22,169 nucleotides of DNA from JACQAI01 sp035507915 (GCA_035507915.1 DATJNS010000067.1:1-22169), one strand, 5' to 3'. Positions 1 to 7,973 are shown, numbered from the stretch's first letter. Notes: a model not told the origin generated them from the sequence alone. Numbers and translations: made by a program.

Positions 1-451
1 GCAGGTGCCCGCAGAGCCCGGTCGCGCAGTCGCTGTCCCGGGTGCATGCCGGCAGCTGGAAATCGCCGTCGCAATGCGGACAGCCGACCGGGACGTAGGG
101 AACGTCGTCGGCGTGCTTGCCCCACGCGTCCGGCGTTTGCTGCAGCCAGTCCGCCTCGAGAAGATTGTCGTGCGTGAGGTCGTAGGTGACGCCGCGGTAG
201 CGATGATCGGGATCGAGCTTGTCGAGGTCGGCCATCGTCTGCGTCAGCAACGGGACGCGCGAGTCGGGGTCGAGCGGCGTGATTACCTTGAGCCGACCGT
301 CCGGCGTCGGTCCGATCGCGGCGCCGTAGGTCCGCTCGACGCCCTTGTAGCCGTAGTCGGTCTTGGGGGCGACGAGCCGGCTGCTGCAGGCGACGGCGAG
401 AAGCGCCACCAGTGTCCCGGCGAGAGCTGCCGAATGGGGGAACTTGCGCAA
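1..451 (-). CDS. Putative lipoprotein with Cys-rich segment (3' end beyond left edge)
   Basis: The minus-strand frame is open for 150 codons and continues off the left edge, so the C-terminus is missing. I place the start at a TTG (449-451) preceded by GGA about 6 bases upstream. It gives a basic n-region (MRKF), a hydrophobic stretch and an AVA-C lipobox-like site with Cys22, so export and lipid anchoring in the cell envelope are likely. The -3 residue is Ala rather than the preferred Leu, so ordinary signal-peptidase cleavage is not excluded. After a polar region rich in Asp, Tyr and Pro comes a cluster of cysteines at about residues 124, 127, 136, 142 and 147, including CPHC and a DSDCATGLC-like pattern, which suggests a disulfide knot or metal site. 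I do not recognise the family. It follows the cupin gene on the same strand after 72 bases; a small hairpin (465-480) lies in that gap. The reading frame is convincing, the exact start less so. Confidence 0.6.
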   Translation of the reverse strand, partial: MRKFPHSAALAGTLVALLAVACSSRLVAPKTDYGYKGVERTYGAAIGPTPDGRLKVITPLDPDSRVPLLTQTMADLDKLDPDHRYRGVTYDLTHDNLLEADWLQQTPDAWGKHADDVPYVPVGCPHCDGDFQLPACTRDSDCATGLCGHL

Positions 452-523
452 GGCCGATCCAGACGTGCGGGATACCGCACACAACGGCCGACCGGTTGGA
501 TTGGTTCGGGATCGGGTTCGGCG

Positions 524-829
524 CTAGTCGTAGCCGTAGAGCCAGTGCGTGGTGCCGTCGTGGATGTTGAGCACCGAATGGCGCACGCCGCGCGGGATCA
601 GGGCCTCGTCGCCCGGACCCAGCTCGACGGTCGACCGTCCGATGGTGAAGCGCAGCCGGCCCTCGACCACCGTCACGAGCTCGTTGGTGTCGTGCACGAA
701 GTCGTTCCAGGCGCGCCCCGGCGGGTCGGTGAAGCGGATGCACGAGAAGCCGCGCGTGCTCCAGTCGCGGCGCACGGCGCCCGGGTCGACGGGAGCGGCG
801 AACTTGGCGCGCGTGAGGGGCTCGGTCAT
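524..829 (-). CDS. Small single-domain cupin protein
   Basis: This 101-residue protein is a single cupin barrel (Cupin_2 type) with little else. Motif 1 runs about residues 46-57: His46 and Glu50 are present, but the second His of the HxH pair is Thr48. Motif 2 is intact around residues 79-88 (PRGVRHSVLN, with His84). Three of the four usual metal ligands are therefore present. Such small cupins may bind a metal and act as isomerases, dioxygenases or ligand sensors; the sequence does not tell which. The ATG start has a GGAGG five bases upstream. The gene is divergent from the acyl-CoA synthetase gene at 948 and precedes the lipoprotein gene on the same strand. The family call is firm, the function unknown. 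Confidence 0.85.
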   Translation of the reverse strand: MTEPLTRAKFAAPVDPGAVRRDWSTRGFSCIRFTDPPGRAWNDFVHDTNELVTVVEGRLRFTIGRSTVELGPGDEALIPRGVRHSVLNIHDGTTHWLYGYD

Positions 830-855
830 CGGACCTCCGAACTCGGCACGACGCT

Positions 856-884
856 ACGATAGCGCGCGAGTGCGGCCATGAGAA
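856..884 (-). promoter_or_regulatory. Candidate sigma-70-type promoter for the small cupin
   Basis: On the minus strand there is TTCTCA (884-879), a 17-base spacer and TATCGT (861-856), each matching the consensus hexamers at four of six positions. The predicted transcription start is near 849, giving a leader of about 20 bases that contains the GGAGG ribosome site. This is pattern-based only. Confidence 0.3.
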
Positions 885-947
885 AGGGTCGCCCGCGGGC
901 TGGCGCATGCCGGCAAACTGCCCTAAACAGGACCCAAGGGGGGAACC

Positions 948-3083
948 ATGCGAGATGACTTCGCGTCGCTCGAGCCGCTGTTCCGGCCGGCCTCGATCGC
1001 GATCGTCGGAGCGTCGGCCGATCCGAAGAAGATCGGCGGGCTGCCGGTCGATTTCCTGAAGACCTATCGGTTCGCCGGGCCGATCTATCCCGTCAACCCC
1101 AAGGCCGACACCATCCAGGGGCTCAAGGCTTATCCGGACATCGGCGCGATCGGCGCGCCGATCGACCAGGCCGTCATCGCGGTGCCCGAACCGATCGTGC
1201 TGCCGACCCTGGAAGCGTGCGCCAAGGCCGGCGTGCGCTCGGTCGTGATCTTCACCGCGGGCTTCGCCGAGGTCGGCGCCGACGGCGACGCGGCGCAGCG
1301 GCGCCTCAAGACGCTGGCGCGCGACACCGGCATGCGCATGCTCGGGCCGAACTGCATCGGGCTCGCCAACTTCGCCTCCGGCGCGATCACGAGCTTCCAT
1401 CCCGCGTTCCGCATGGGCGCGGAGCGGGTCGGCCGCGTCGGCCTGGTGACCCAGAGCGGCGCGTTCGGCGGCATGTGCTTCGCGATGGCGCGCGACCGCG
1501 GCGTCGCGCTCAGCTTCTCGATCACGACCGGCAACGAGGTCGACGTCGCGGTCGCCGACTGCCTGGGCTTCCTCGCCGAGGACCCGGGAACCCAGGTGCT
1601 GATGACCTATTTCGAGGGCTGCCAGGATGGCGCGAAGCTGCTGCGCGCGCTCGAGACCGCGCGGCGCAACGGCAAGCCCGTGATCGCCATGAAGGTCGGC
1701 CGCACCGAGGCCGGCGCGGCGGCGGCGCAGTCGCACACCGCCTCGCTCGCCGGCAGCGACGCGGTGTTCGATGCGGTGTTTCGGCAATACGGCGTCCACC
1801 GGGCCGAGACGATCGAGGAGTTCCTCGACGTCGGCTACGCGTGCGCGATCGGCAAGCGGCCGCGCGATCGCCGCATCGGCCTCGTCACGGTGTCGGGCGG
1901 CGTCGGCATCCTGATGGCCGACCATTCGACCGACCACGGCCTCGAGGTGGCGGCGCTCGGCGCGCCGGCGCAAGCCCAGATCAAGGCGCTCGTGCCGTTC
2001 GCCGCACCGCGCAACCCGATCGACATCACCGGACAGGTCGTCAACGACTACGGTCTGGTCGAGCGCGCGCTCGACGTCGTGCTGGCCTCCGGCGACCACG
2101 CGAGCGTCGTCACGTTCGTCGGCTCGGCGACGACGCGCCCCGAGCTCGCTGGACCGCTGGGCGACGCGATGACGCGCCTGAGCCGGGCGTATCGCGATAC
2201 GCTGTTGGTCCTCGCCGGTCTGTCGACGCCGGAATTCCGCGCCACGATGGATGCGGTCGGCGTGCTGTCGTTCGACGATCCGACGCGCGCGGTGCGCAGC
2301 GTCGCGGCGCTGGCGCGCTTCACGGAGGTCTTCGGGAGGATGACGGCCGCGCCTGCCGCCGACCGGGTGGCAGGCTCCGAAGCGCTGCCGGCCGGGCCGA
2401 TCTCCGAGCACGTCGCGCTCGGATTGTTGAAGCGCGCCGGCGTTCCGGTGGTCGAGACCCGGCTCGCCGCGACCGCCGAGGAGGCCGCCGCGGCGGCGCG
2501 CGGGCTCGGCTTCCCGGTCGCCGTCAAGCTCGCGTCGCCCGACGTGCTGCACAAGACCGAGCTCGGCGGCGTGGCGCTCGACCTCGGCTCGGAGGCGGCG
2601 GTGCGCGAGGCCTTCGCGGCGATCGTCGCGCGCGCGAAGGCGGCGGCGCCGCGCGCGCAGATCGAGGGCTGTCTGGTCGCGCCGATGGTCAAGGGCGGCA
2701 CCGAGGTCGTGCTTGGCATCCATCGCGATCCGGTGTTCGGGCCGGTGGTGATGTTCGGCCTCGGCGGCATCTTCGTCGAGGCGCTGCGCGACGTGACCTT
2801 CCGGGTGGCGCCGATCGACCACGCCGAGGCGCGCCGCATGATCGGCGAGATCAAGGCCTTCCCGGTGCTCGGCGGCCTGCGCGGTCGTCCGCCCGCCGAT
2901 CTCGAGGCGCTGGCCGACGCGCTCGTCGTCCTGTCGCGCTTCGCGGTCGCGCACGGCGATGCGCTCGAGTCGGTCGACCTCAACCCGGTGCTGGTCGGCG
3001 CGGTCGGCAAGGGCGCGCTCGCCCTCGATGCCGCCATGATCCTGCGCCAGTCGGCGGTTCCGCTGAGCGCGCCGCCGGGCTAG
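948..3083 (+). CDS. Acyl-CoA synthetase, NDP-forming (fused alpha-beta acetate-CoA ligase type)
   Basis: This 711-residue protein has the full architecture of a fused NDP-forming acyl-CoA synthetase. An N-terminal CoA-binding Rossmann domain (about residues 8-135, with IAIVGASADP near 17-26) is followed by succinyl-CoA-ligase-like domains (about 150-460) and a C-terminal ATP-grasp domain (about 485-705). The expected phosphohistidine is His263 in QSHTASLAG, and the second conserved His is His535 in HKTELGGV. The glycine-rich FGLGGIFVE motif of the ATP-grasp domain is also present. The family interconverts acyl-CoA plus NDP and phosphate with acid plus CoA and NTP, in the cytoplasm. The substrate cannot be read from the sequence. 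The ATG has a GGGGGG ribosome site four bases upstream. The stop codon overlaps by two bases the stop of the convergent DUF1330 gene. The length is normal and nothing appears broken. Confidence 0.93.
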   Translation: MRDDFASLEPLFRPASIAIVGASADPKKIGGLPVDFLKTYRFAGPIYPVNPKADTIQGLKAYPDIGAIGAPIDQAVIAVPEPIVLPTLEACAKAGVRSVVIFTAGFAEVGADGDAAQRRLKTLARDTGMRMLGPNCIGLANFASGAITSFHPAFRMGAERVGRVGLVTQSGAFGGMCFAMARDRGVALSFSITTGNEVDVAVADCLGFLAEDPGTQVLMTYFEGCQDGAKLLRALETARRNGKPVIAMKVGRTEAGAAAAQSHTASLAGSDAVFDAVFRQYGVHRAETIEEFLDVGYACAIGKRPRDRRIGLVTVSGGVGILMADHSTDHGLEVAALGAPAQAQIKALVPFAAPRNPIDITGQVVNDYGLVERALDVVLASGDHASVVTFVGSATTRPELAGPLGDAMTRLSRAYRDTLLVLAGLSTPEFRATMDAVGVLSFDDPTRAVRSVAALARFTEVFGRMTAAPAADRVAGSEALPAGPISEHVALGLLKRAGVPVVETRLAATAEEAAAAARGLGFPVAVKLASPDVLHKTELGGVALDLGSEAAVREAFAAIVARAKAAAPRAQIEGCLVAPMVKGGTEVVLGIHRDPVFGPVVMFGLGGIFVEALRDVTFRVAPIDHAEARRMIGEIKAFPVLGGLRGRPPADLEALADALVVLSRFAVAHGDALESVDLNPVLVGAVGKGALALDAAMILRQSAVPLSAPPG

Positions 3084-3379
3084 CCGGCGACGCCCTCGAC
3101 GATCACGAGCTCGACTTCGCCGGCACCGTCCTTCTTGCGATGCGCCGAGGCTTGCTGGTACTCGGGCGAGTCGTGGCACGCGACCGCCTGCTCGAAGCTC
3201 GGGAACTCGATGACGATGAAGCGGTGGAACTTCTCCGGCCCCTCGAGGATCTTGAACTTGCCGCCGCGCGCCAGGATCTTGCCGCCGAATTTTCCGATGA
3301 TCCCCGGCACCAGATCGGTGTATTTCTTGTATTGCGCGGGATCGTTGACCTTCGAGCGCGCGACCCAATAGGCGACCAT
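3080..3379 (-). CDS. DUF1330 family protein
   Basis: This 99-residue protein shows the DUF1330 ferredoxin-like dimeric fold: an opening strand VAYWVARSKV, a DPAQYKKYTD helix, GGKILARGGK and a closing strand HRFIVIEFPSFEQA, followed by SPEYQQASAHRK. Relatives resemble NIPSNAP and antibiotic-biosynthesis-monooxygenase folds; most have no known reaction. The frame is open far upstream, but the start is set at the ATG at 3379 because a GGGAGGA ribosome site sits just before it and homology begins there. It is divergent from the VOC gene (66-base gap), which may share its control region, and it converges on the acyl-CoA synthetase gene with overlapping stops. The product is expected to be cytoplasmic. 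Family confidence is high, function unknown. Confidence 0.9.
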   Translation of the reverse strand: MVAYWVARSKVNDPAQYKKYTDLVPGIIGKFGGKILARGGKFKILEGPEKFHRFIVIEFPSFEQAVACHDSPEYQQASAHRKKDGAGEVELVIVEGVAG

Positions 3380-3445
3380 CTCGTCCTCCCATGCCAATCG
3401 TGAGCGCTGTAGACTAGGGCCACGCTCGCACATCGGGGAAGCCTC

Positions 3446-3898
3446 ATGCCGCTGTCGCACATCGAGCATTACCTGATCCTGACCGAGGATCTGGAGGCCA
3501 CCCGCGACTGGTACGTCGACGTGCTCGGCCTCGCGGTGGGTCCGACGCCGCCGTTCCCATTTCCGGTCTATTGGCTCTACATCGGCGATCGCGACGTCGT
3601 GCACATCGGCCAGGCGAACGCGAGCGCCAAGCAGCGCCAGTATCTGGGCGATCCGGCGCAATCGGACGGCAAGGGAACCGGTGCGCTCGACCACATCGCG
3701 TTCCGCGCCACCGGCCTGCCCAGGATGCTCGATCAATTGCGCAGCCGGAAGATTCCGTTCATGGAGCGCCAGGTCGACGATCAGGGCCTCTACCAGCTGT
3801 TCCTGCACGATCCCAACGGCATCAAGGTCGAGCTCAACTTCGCCGCCGCCGAGGCCGCGGGGATCCGCGCGCCCGTGATGGCGAAGGATCTGGTCTGA
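3446..3898 (+). CDS. VOC superfamily (glyoxalase/extradiol dioxygenase-like) protein
   Basis: This 150-residue protein contains two beta-alpha-beta-beta-beta modules of the vicinal oxygen chelate fold. Likely metal ligands are His8 in SHIEHYLI, His83 in LDHIAF and Glu129 in IKVELNF, with His53 (DVVHIG) a possible fourth. The signature HDPNGIKVEL ends the second module. Family members include glyoxalase I, fosfomycin-resistance enzymes and ring-cleaving dioxygenases; this one cannot be assigned to a specific reaction. The ATG is preceded by GGGGAA. The gene ends 24 bases before a glutathione transferase gene on the same strand, so the two probably form an operon. A VOC-GST pair suggests handling of electrophilic or glutathione-conjugated compounds, which is inference. 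Confidence 0.88.
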   Translation: MPLSHIEHYLILTEDLEATRDWYVDVLGLAVGPTPPFPFPVYWLYIGDRDVVHIGQANASAKQRQYLGDPAQSDGKGTGALDHIAFRATGLPRMLDQLRSRKIPFMERQVDDQGLYQLFLHDPNGIKVELNFAAAEAAGIRAPVMAKDLV

Positions 3899-3922
3899 CG
3901 ATTTTCGCGAAGGAGGACGCCG

Positions 3923-4555
3923 GTGATCGATCTCTACACCTGGACCACGCCCAACGGCCGCAAGGCCTCGATCATGCTCGAGGAGGTCGGGCTGCCCTAC
4001 AAGGCGATCCCGATCAACATCTCGAAGGACGAGCAGTTCGCGCCGGAGTTCCTCAAGATCAGCCCGAACAACAAGATCCCCGCGATCGTCGATCACGACA
4101 ACGGCGTCGCCATGATGGAGTCGGGCGCGATCCTGCTCTACCTCGCCGAGAAGACCAAGAAGCTGATGCCGAAGGACGACAAGGGCCGCTGGCGGGTGCT
4201 CGAGTGGTTGATGTTCCAGATGGCGAGCGTCGGCCCCAACTTCGGCCAGGTGCACCACTTCGTGAAGTTCAATCCGGGAAAGGCGCCCTATGCCGAGCAG
4301 CGGTTCCTCGGCGAGGCCAAGCGGCTCTACGGCGTGATGAATAAGCGCTTGGGCGAGGTCGAGTACCTGGCGGGCGAGTACTCGATCGCCGACATCGCGA
4401 CCTGGCCGTGGGTGTCGCGCTACGACTTCCAGACCATCGACCTCAACGAGTACCCCAACGTCAAGCGCTGGTATCTCGCGATCGCCAAGCGCCCGGCCGT
4501 CGAGCGCGGCTACCACGTCCCCTCGAAGGTCGGCGAGCTGCCGATCCCGGCCTGA
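3923..4555 (+). CDS. yfcG: Glutathione S-transferase, YfcG/nu-class-like (disulfide-bond oxidoreductase type)
   Basis: This 210-residue protein has a thioredoxin-like N-terminal domain (about 1-85) and an all-helical C-terminal domain (about 95-200). The N-terminus carries the TPNG motif, with Thr9 and Asn11 where E. coli YfcG uses Thr9 and Asn11 instead of a catalytic Tyr or Ser. SPNNKIPAIVDH, ESGAILLYLAEKT and YSIADIATWPWV also match YfcG closely. YfcG-like enzymes bind glutathione or its disulfide and reduce disulfides such as 2-hydroxyethyl disulfide. The start is a GTG at 3923, with an excellent AAGGAGGA ribosome site just upstream that settles the choice. It lies 24 bases downstream of the VOC gene. 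A palindromic repeat follows 31 bases after the stop. The subfamily call rests on remembered motif similarity, not on an alignment. Confidence 0.9.
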   Translation: MIDLYTWTTPNGRKASIMLEEVGLPYKAIPINISKDEQFAPEFLKISPNNKIPAIVDHDNGVAMMESGAILLYLAEKTKKLMPKDDKGRWRVLEWLMFQMASVGPNFGQVHHFVKFNPGKAPYAEQRFLGEAKRLYGVMNKRLGEVEYLAGEYSIADIATWPWVSRYDFQTIDLNEYPNVKRWYLAIAKRPAVERGYHVPSKVGELPIPA

Positions 4556-4586
4556 GGTCCCGCGCCTCCGCCCCGGCCAAATAAAC

Positions 4587-4676
4587 CGTCATCCTCGGCC
4601 TCGTGCCGAGGATCCACGTCTTTGGTGCGCGTGAGGCAGGAAGGCGTGGATGCTCGGGCCAAGCCCGAGCATGACG
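4587..4676. repeat. Composite palindromic intergenic element, copy A
   Basis: The element has two perfect 9-bp hairpins. The first is ATCCTCGGC (4591-4599), loop CTCGT, GCCGAGGAT (4605-4613). The second is ATGCTCGGG (4650-4658), loop CCAAG, CCCGAGCAT (4664-4672). The outer arms CGTCAT (4587-4592) and ATGACG (4671-4676) are also complementary, as are ATCCACG (4612-4618) and CGTGGAT (4645-4651), so the whole 90 bases can form a branched cruciform. It fills the gap between the convergent GST and livF genes. A related palindrome occurs at 12984-13017. It could end transcription from both sides or serve as a REP-like protein-binding site. Confidence 0.8.
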
Positions 4677-4709
4677 ATTGGGATGTCGGGGCCGATGGAG
4701 GAGGGACGC

Positions 4710-5441
4710 CTACAGGCCGAGATAGTACTTCTTCACCAGCTCGTTCTCGCGCAGGTCCTGGGCGCTCTTGCTGGCGAACTCGATCTGGCCGTGGACGATG
4801 ATGTAGCCGCGATCGGCGATCTTGACCGCCTGGTTGAAGTTCTGCTCGGCCATCAGCACGGTCAGGCTGTATTTCTCCTTCAGCTCCTTGATCTTCTCGA
4901 TCATGCGGCTGACCAGGATGGGGGCGAGGCCGACCGACGGCTCGTCGACCAGGAGGATCCTGGGCGCCGACATCAATGCGCGGCCGACCGCGAGCATCTG
5001 CTGCTCGCCGCCGCTCATGCTGCCGGCGAGCTGGCGCCGCCGCTGCTCGAGCACGGGGAACGCGTCGAAGCAATGGCGCAGGTTGGTCGCAATGTCGCGA
5101 CGCGCCGCCTGGCGGTAGGCGCCGAGCAGCAGGTTCTCCTCCACGGTCAGCTTGGGGAACAGGCGCCGGCCCTCGGGCACCAGCGCGATGCCGAGATCGA
5201 CGACCTCCTCGGGCGCGCGGCCGATCAGATCGGTGCGCTTGCCGTCAACCTCGAGATAGACCTCGCCGGCGGTCGGCGTGACCATCCCCATGATGCACTT
5301 GATCAGCGTGCTCTTGCCGTTGCCGTTGGTGCCGAGCAACGCCACGGTCTCACCCGATTCGACCGTGACCGAGACGCCGCGCAGCACGCTCACCGCGCCG
5401 TAGCCGGCATCCACCCGATCGACGACGATCCTATTCGCCAA
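4710..5441 (-). CDS. livF: ABC transporter ATP-binding protein, LivF type
   Basis: This 243-residue ATPase belongs to the branched-chain amino acid (HAAT) transporter class. Walker A is GTNGNGKST at 37-45, the signature MSGGEQQM begins at 142, Walker B ILLVDE is at 162-167, and PEGRRLFPKLTVEENL near 89-104 is typical of LivF. It would form a heterodimer with LivG at the inner membrane and power uptake through LivH and LivM. The start is a TTG at 5441; it lies inside the last codons of livG (11-base overlap), with GGAGAAGG upstream, so translational coupling is likely. It is the last gene of the livHMGF operon and is followed by the palindromic element. All ATPase motifs are intact. The transported substrate could be a branched-chain amino acid, an amide, urea or another small carboxylate. 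Confidence 0.95.
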   Translation of the reverse strand: MANRIVVDRVDAGYGAVSVLRGVSVTVESGETVALLGTNGNGKSTLIKCIMGMVTPTAGEVYLEVDGKRTDLIGRAPEEVVDLGIALVPEGRRLFPKLTVEENLLLGAYRQAARRDIATNLRHCFDAFPVLEQRRRQLAGSMSGGEQQMLAVGRALMSAPRILLVDEPSVGLAPILVSRMIEKIKELKEKYSLTVLMAEQNFNQAVKIADRGYIIVHGQIEFASKSAQDLRENELVKKYYLGL

Positions 5442-6156
5442 GGTAGGCCTTCTCCACCGCGGGGTTGCGCACGACGTCGTCCGGCGCGCCGTCGGCGATC
5501 TTCTTGCCGGCGTCGAGCACCACGATGCGCTGCGAGAAACGCATGACCGCGCGCATGATGTGCTCGATCATGATGATCGTGATGCCGCGCTCGTTGAGCA
5601 TGAAGAGCAGCGCCAGGATGTCGTCGACCTCGTTGGCCGACAACCCGGCCATCGCCTCGTCGGCGATCAGCAGCTTGGGTTTGGCCGCCATCGCGCGGGC
5701 GAGCTCGAGCTTGCGCAGCTCGATCTGGGTGAGGCCGTTGGAGCGCTCGTCGGCCTTCTGCGCGAGGCCGATCTGATCCAGGATCTCCTGCGCGTCGGCG
5801 ATCACCTGGCCGGGATGGGCCCATTCCTTGGCGGCGTACTCCAGCGGGATCGCCAGGTTCTCGAGCACCGTCATGCTGGCGAACGGCTTCGGGATCTGGA
5901 AGCTGCGCGCGATGCCGAGCCGGGTACGCTGGTGCGCCGGCATGGCGCGGACGTCCGTGCCGCCGAACAGGATCGTGCCGCTTTCGTTGCGCAGAACGCC
6001 CGAGATGCAGTTGACCAGCGTGCTCTTGCCCGAGCCGTTGGGCCCGATCAAGCCGAGCCGCTCGCCTGGCGCGACGTCGATGCTCACCGCATCGAGCGCG
6101 ACGAAGCCGCCGAAGCGCTTCGTCACCTCGCGCACCTGGAGCAGGGCGTCCGCCAT
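5431..6156 (-). CDS. livG: ABC transporter ATP-binding protein, LivG type
   Basis: This 241-residue ATPase is the LivG partner of the downstream LivF. Walker A is GPNGSGKST at 38-46, and Walker B LLIADE ends at Glu167, followed by AMAGLS. His199 in IEHIM is the switch histidine. The ABC signature is unusual: where most LivG proteins have a glycine-containing LSxGQ-type segment, this one reads LTQIELRKLELARA (142-155), with neither SGG nor GQ. The frame is open well upstream, but the ATG at 6156 gives the normal LivG N-terminus (ADALLQVREVTKRFGG). The start codon shares one base with the livM stop (TGATG), a tight coupling arrangement. It should act at the cytoplasmic face of the inner membrane. 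It is a true ATPase-family member; how the odd signature affects turnover is unknown. Confidence 0.94.
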   Translation of the reverse strand: MADALLQVREVTKRFGGFVALDAVSIDVAPGERLGLIGPNGSGKSTLVNCISGVLRNESGTILFGGTDVRAMPAHQRTRLGIARSFQIPKPFASMTVLENLAIPLEYAAKEWAHPGQVIADAQEILDQIGLAQKADERSNGLTQIELRKLELARAMAAKPKLLIADEAMAGLSANEVDDILALLFMLNERGITIIMIEHIMRAVMRFSQRIVVLDAGKKIADGAPDDVVRNPAVEKAYLGE

Positions 6157-7103
6157 CACGCGCGCTTCCGGACGAGCTTGGCGATCAGGCCGACGATGCC
6201 GTCGGGCGCCGCCACGACGAAGAACACCAGCAGGAGGCCGACGATCAGCAGGTTGACGGCCGACGAGATCGTCACGGTGGCGACCTGCTGCACGGTTCCC
6301 AGCAGCACCGCGCCGATCACCGGGCCGACCCAGCTGGTGGTGCCGCCGATCAGCGGCATGGCCACCGAATTGACGGCGTAGGACAGATTGAAGCCGGACG
6401 ACGGATCGAGATAGGTGACGTAGTAGGGGTAGGGCGCACCGGCGATGCCCATCAGGGCGCCCGACAAGGTGGTCGCGAACAGCTTGAGGCGCAATGTCGG
6501 CACGCCCATCGCCTCGGCGGCCAGCTCGTCGTCGCGGATCGCCGCCATCCCGCGGCCGATCCACGAGCGCTCGATCAGGAACGCGATCGCGACGGCGCCG
6601 AGCGCCAGGCCGAGCATGACGATGAACAGGAACTCGACGTAGTTGCCGAAGAACATGACCTCACGCGGACGGATCGTGTAGACGCCGCGCGAGCCGCCGA
6701 CATAGTCCCAGTTGGTCACGAAGGTCTGCAGCACGATCGCGAGCGCCAGCGTGGCGATCGAAAAGAACACGCCCTTCAGGCGCAAGGTCAGGTAGCCGGT
6801 GCCGAGCCCGACCAGGCCTGCCACCAGGCCGCCGACCAGGATCAGGACCGGCATCGGCGCGTGCAGCCACTTGATCAACACGACCGAGCTGTAGGCGCCG
6901 ATCGCGAAGAAGCCGGCGACGCCGAAATTCACGTAGCCCGTGTAGCCGCCGAGGATGTTCCAGCCGGTCGACAGCACGATGTACTGCAGCACCACATAGG
7001 CCGCGAAATAATAGTACTGGTTGTCGACCACGCGCGTCGCCGCGATGCCGAGCGCCGCCGCGACGACGATGCCGATCCAGAACGGCAGCGGCGAACGCTT
7101 CAT
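6156..7103 (-). CDS. livM: ABC transporter permease, LivM type
   Basis: This 315-residue, very hydrophobic protein has roughly nine or ten membrane segments. The conserved LivM segment NILGGYTGYVNFGVAGFF is at about 49-66, and the cytoplasmic coupling region GRGMAAIRDDELAAEAMG at about 183-200 would contact the ATPases. It forms the inner-membrane channel with LivH. The ATG at 7103 lies three bases after the livH stop, so translation is probably coupled; its own stop overlaps the livG start by one base. The length fits the family. The four genes are all on the minus strand in the order livH, livM, livG, livF, but no periplasmic binding protein is adjacent. Confidence 0.95.
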   Translation of the reverse strand: MKRSPLPFWIGIVVAAALGIAATRVVDNQYYYFAAYVVLQYIVLSTGWNILGGYTGYVNFGVAGFFAIGAYSSVVLIKWLHAPMPVLILVGGLVAGLVGLGTGYLTLRLKGVFFSIATLALAIVLQTFVTNWDYVGGSRGVYTIRPREVMFFGNYVEFLFIVMLGLALGAVAIAFLIERSWIGRGMAAIRDDELAAEAMGVPTLRLKLFATTLSGALMGIAGAPYPYYVTYLDPSSGFNLSYAVNSVAMPLIGGTTSWVGPVIGAVLLGTVQQVATVTISSAVNLLIVGLLLVFFVVAAPDGIVGLIAKLVRKRA

Positions 7104-7106
7104 CGC

Positions 7107-7973
7107 TCAGCGTCCGAGCAGGCCCGACGGCCGCACCGCCAGCACCAGGAGGAGCAGGCCGAACGCGATCGCAGGCGACCATGAGGGTCCGTAGAACGTC
7201 GCCGTGAAGCTCTCGGCGATGCCGATGATCAACGCGGCGATCAAGGTTCCGGGTATGCTCGTCATGCCGCCGAGCACGCAGATCGCGAACACCCGTCCGA
7301 TGTAATCGCGGCCGATCGACGGCTCGACCGGTCCGATGATGATCAGCATCGAGCCCGCGACACTCGCGGTCGCGATCGACAGGCCGAACGCGATCTCCTT
7401 GATGCGCGCCGGGTTGGCGCCCATCAGCTGCAGGGCCAGCCGGTCCTGCGACACCGCCTTGATCGCCCGGCCGAAGAAGGTGCGGCCGAGGAACAGCTCG
7501 ACCAGCCCGAGCATGATCATCGACACGACGAATGGGACGAAGAGTCGCATCGGCAGGCCGACCGGCCCGATGTTGACGTTGGCGCCGATATAGGAGGCGT
7601 CGACCGACCGATAGTCGACGCCGAACACCAGGATCAGGCTGACCTCGCCGATGAACAGCACGCCGAAGAAGAAGGCGAGGCCGCGGATCGCCTCCTGGCC
7701 GCGCCGCTCGAAGCTCGTGTAGTAGACGCGGTACATCGCCATGCCGAGCACGAAGAACAGCGGCGTCGCGACTACGCCGATCACGATCGGATCGACGCCG
7801 TAGGTCTGGTTGACGTAGTAGGCGATGAACGAGCCCAGCATGATGAACGCCGGGTGCGCGATGTTCACGATGTCGAGCATGCCGAACACGATGGTGATGC
7901 CGACCGTGACGGCCGCGTAGAATCCGCCGAGCAGGATGCCCGCGACCACGGCGTTCAAGAACAGGTCAAGCAC
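7107..7973 (-). CDS. livH: ABC transporter permease, LivH type
   Basis: This 288-residue membrane protein is the second permease of the transporter and the first gene of the operon in this window. The segment MLDIVNIAHPAFIMLGSF (32-49) is diagnostic of LivH, and the coupling region FGRAIKAVSQDRLALQLMG lies at about 167-185. About eight membrane spans are visible. The start is a GTG at 7973; the nearest purine-rich stretch, GGGGA, is about 10-15 bases upstream, so the ribosome site is weak. Upstream is a 279-base divergent region shared with a cupin gene, which holds a hairpin with a T tract. No LivK-type binding protein precedes it, so the substrate must be inferred from elsewhere in the genome. 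Confidence 0.94.
   Translation of the reverse strand: MLDLFLNAVVAGILLGGFYAAVTVGITIVFGMLDIVNIAHPAFIMLGSFIAYYVNQTYGVDPIVIGVVATPLFFVLGMAMYRVYYTSFERRGQEAIRGLAFFFGVLFIGEVSLILVFGVDYRSVDASYIGANVNIGPVGLPMRLFVPFVVSMIMLGLVELFLGRTFFGRAIKAVSQDRLALQLMGANPARIKEIAFGLSIATASVAGSMLIIIGPVEPSIGRDYIGRVFAICVLGGMTSIPGTLIAALIIGIAESFTATFYGPSWSPAIAFGLLLLVLAVRPSGLLGR

Noticed and set aside
465..480. A 6-bp hairpin with a four-base loop between the cupin and lipoprotein genes
   Set aside because: It is short and has no T tract on either strand, so it could be chance in G+C-rich DNA.
5..862. A plus-strand frame of 285 codons at the left end
   Set aside because: It is antisense to the lipoprotein and cupin genes, whose minus-strand translations carry a signal peptide and cupin motifs. 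The plus-strand translation is Arg/Val-rich and motif-free.
1217..3403. A plus-strand open frame of 728 codons overlapping the acyl-CoA synthetase
   Set aside because: It is a shifted frame of a gene with clear domains; the translation is mostly Arg, Ala and Gly and shows no motif.
3380..4516. Long N-terminal extension of the DUF1330 gene
   Set aside because: The extension is antisense to the VOC and GST genes; DUF1330 proteins are about 100 residues, and the ATG at 3379 has a strong ribosome site.
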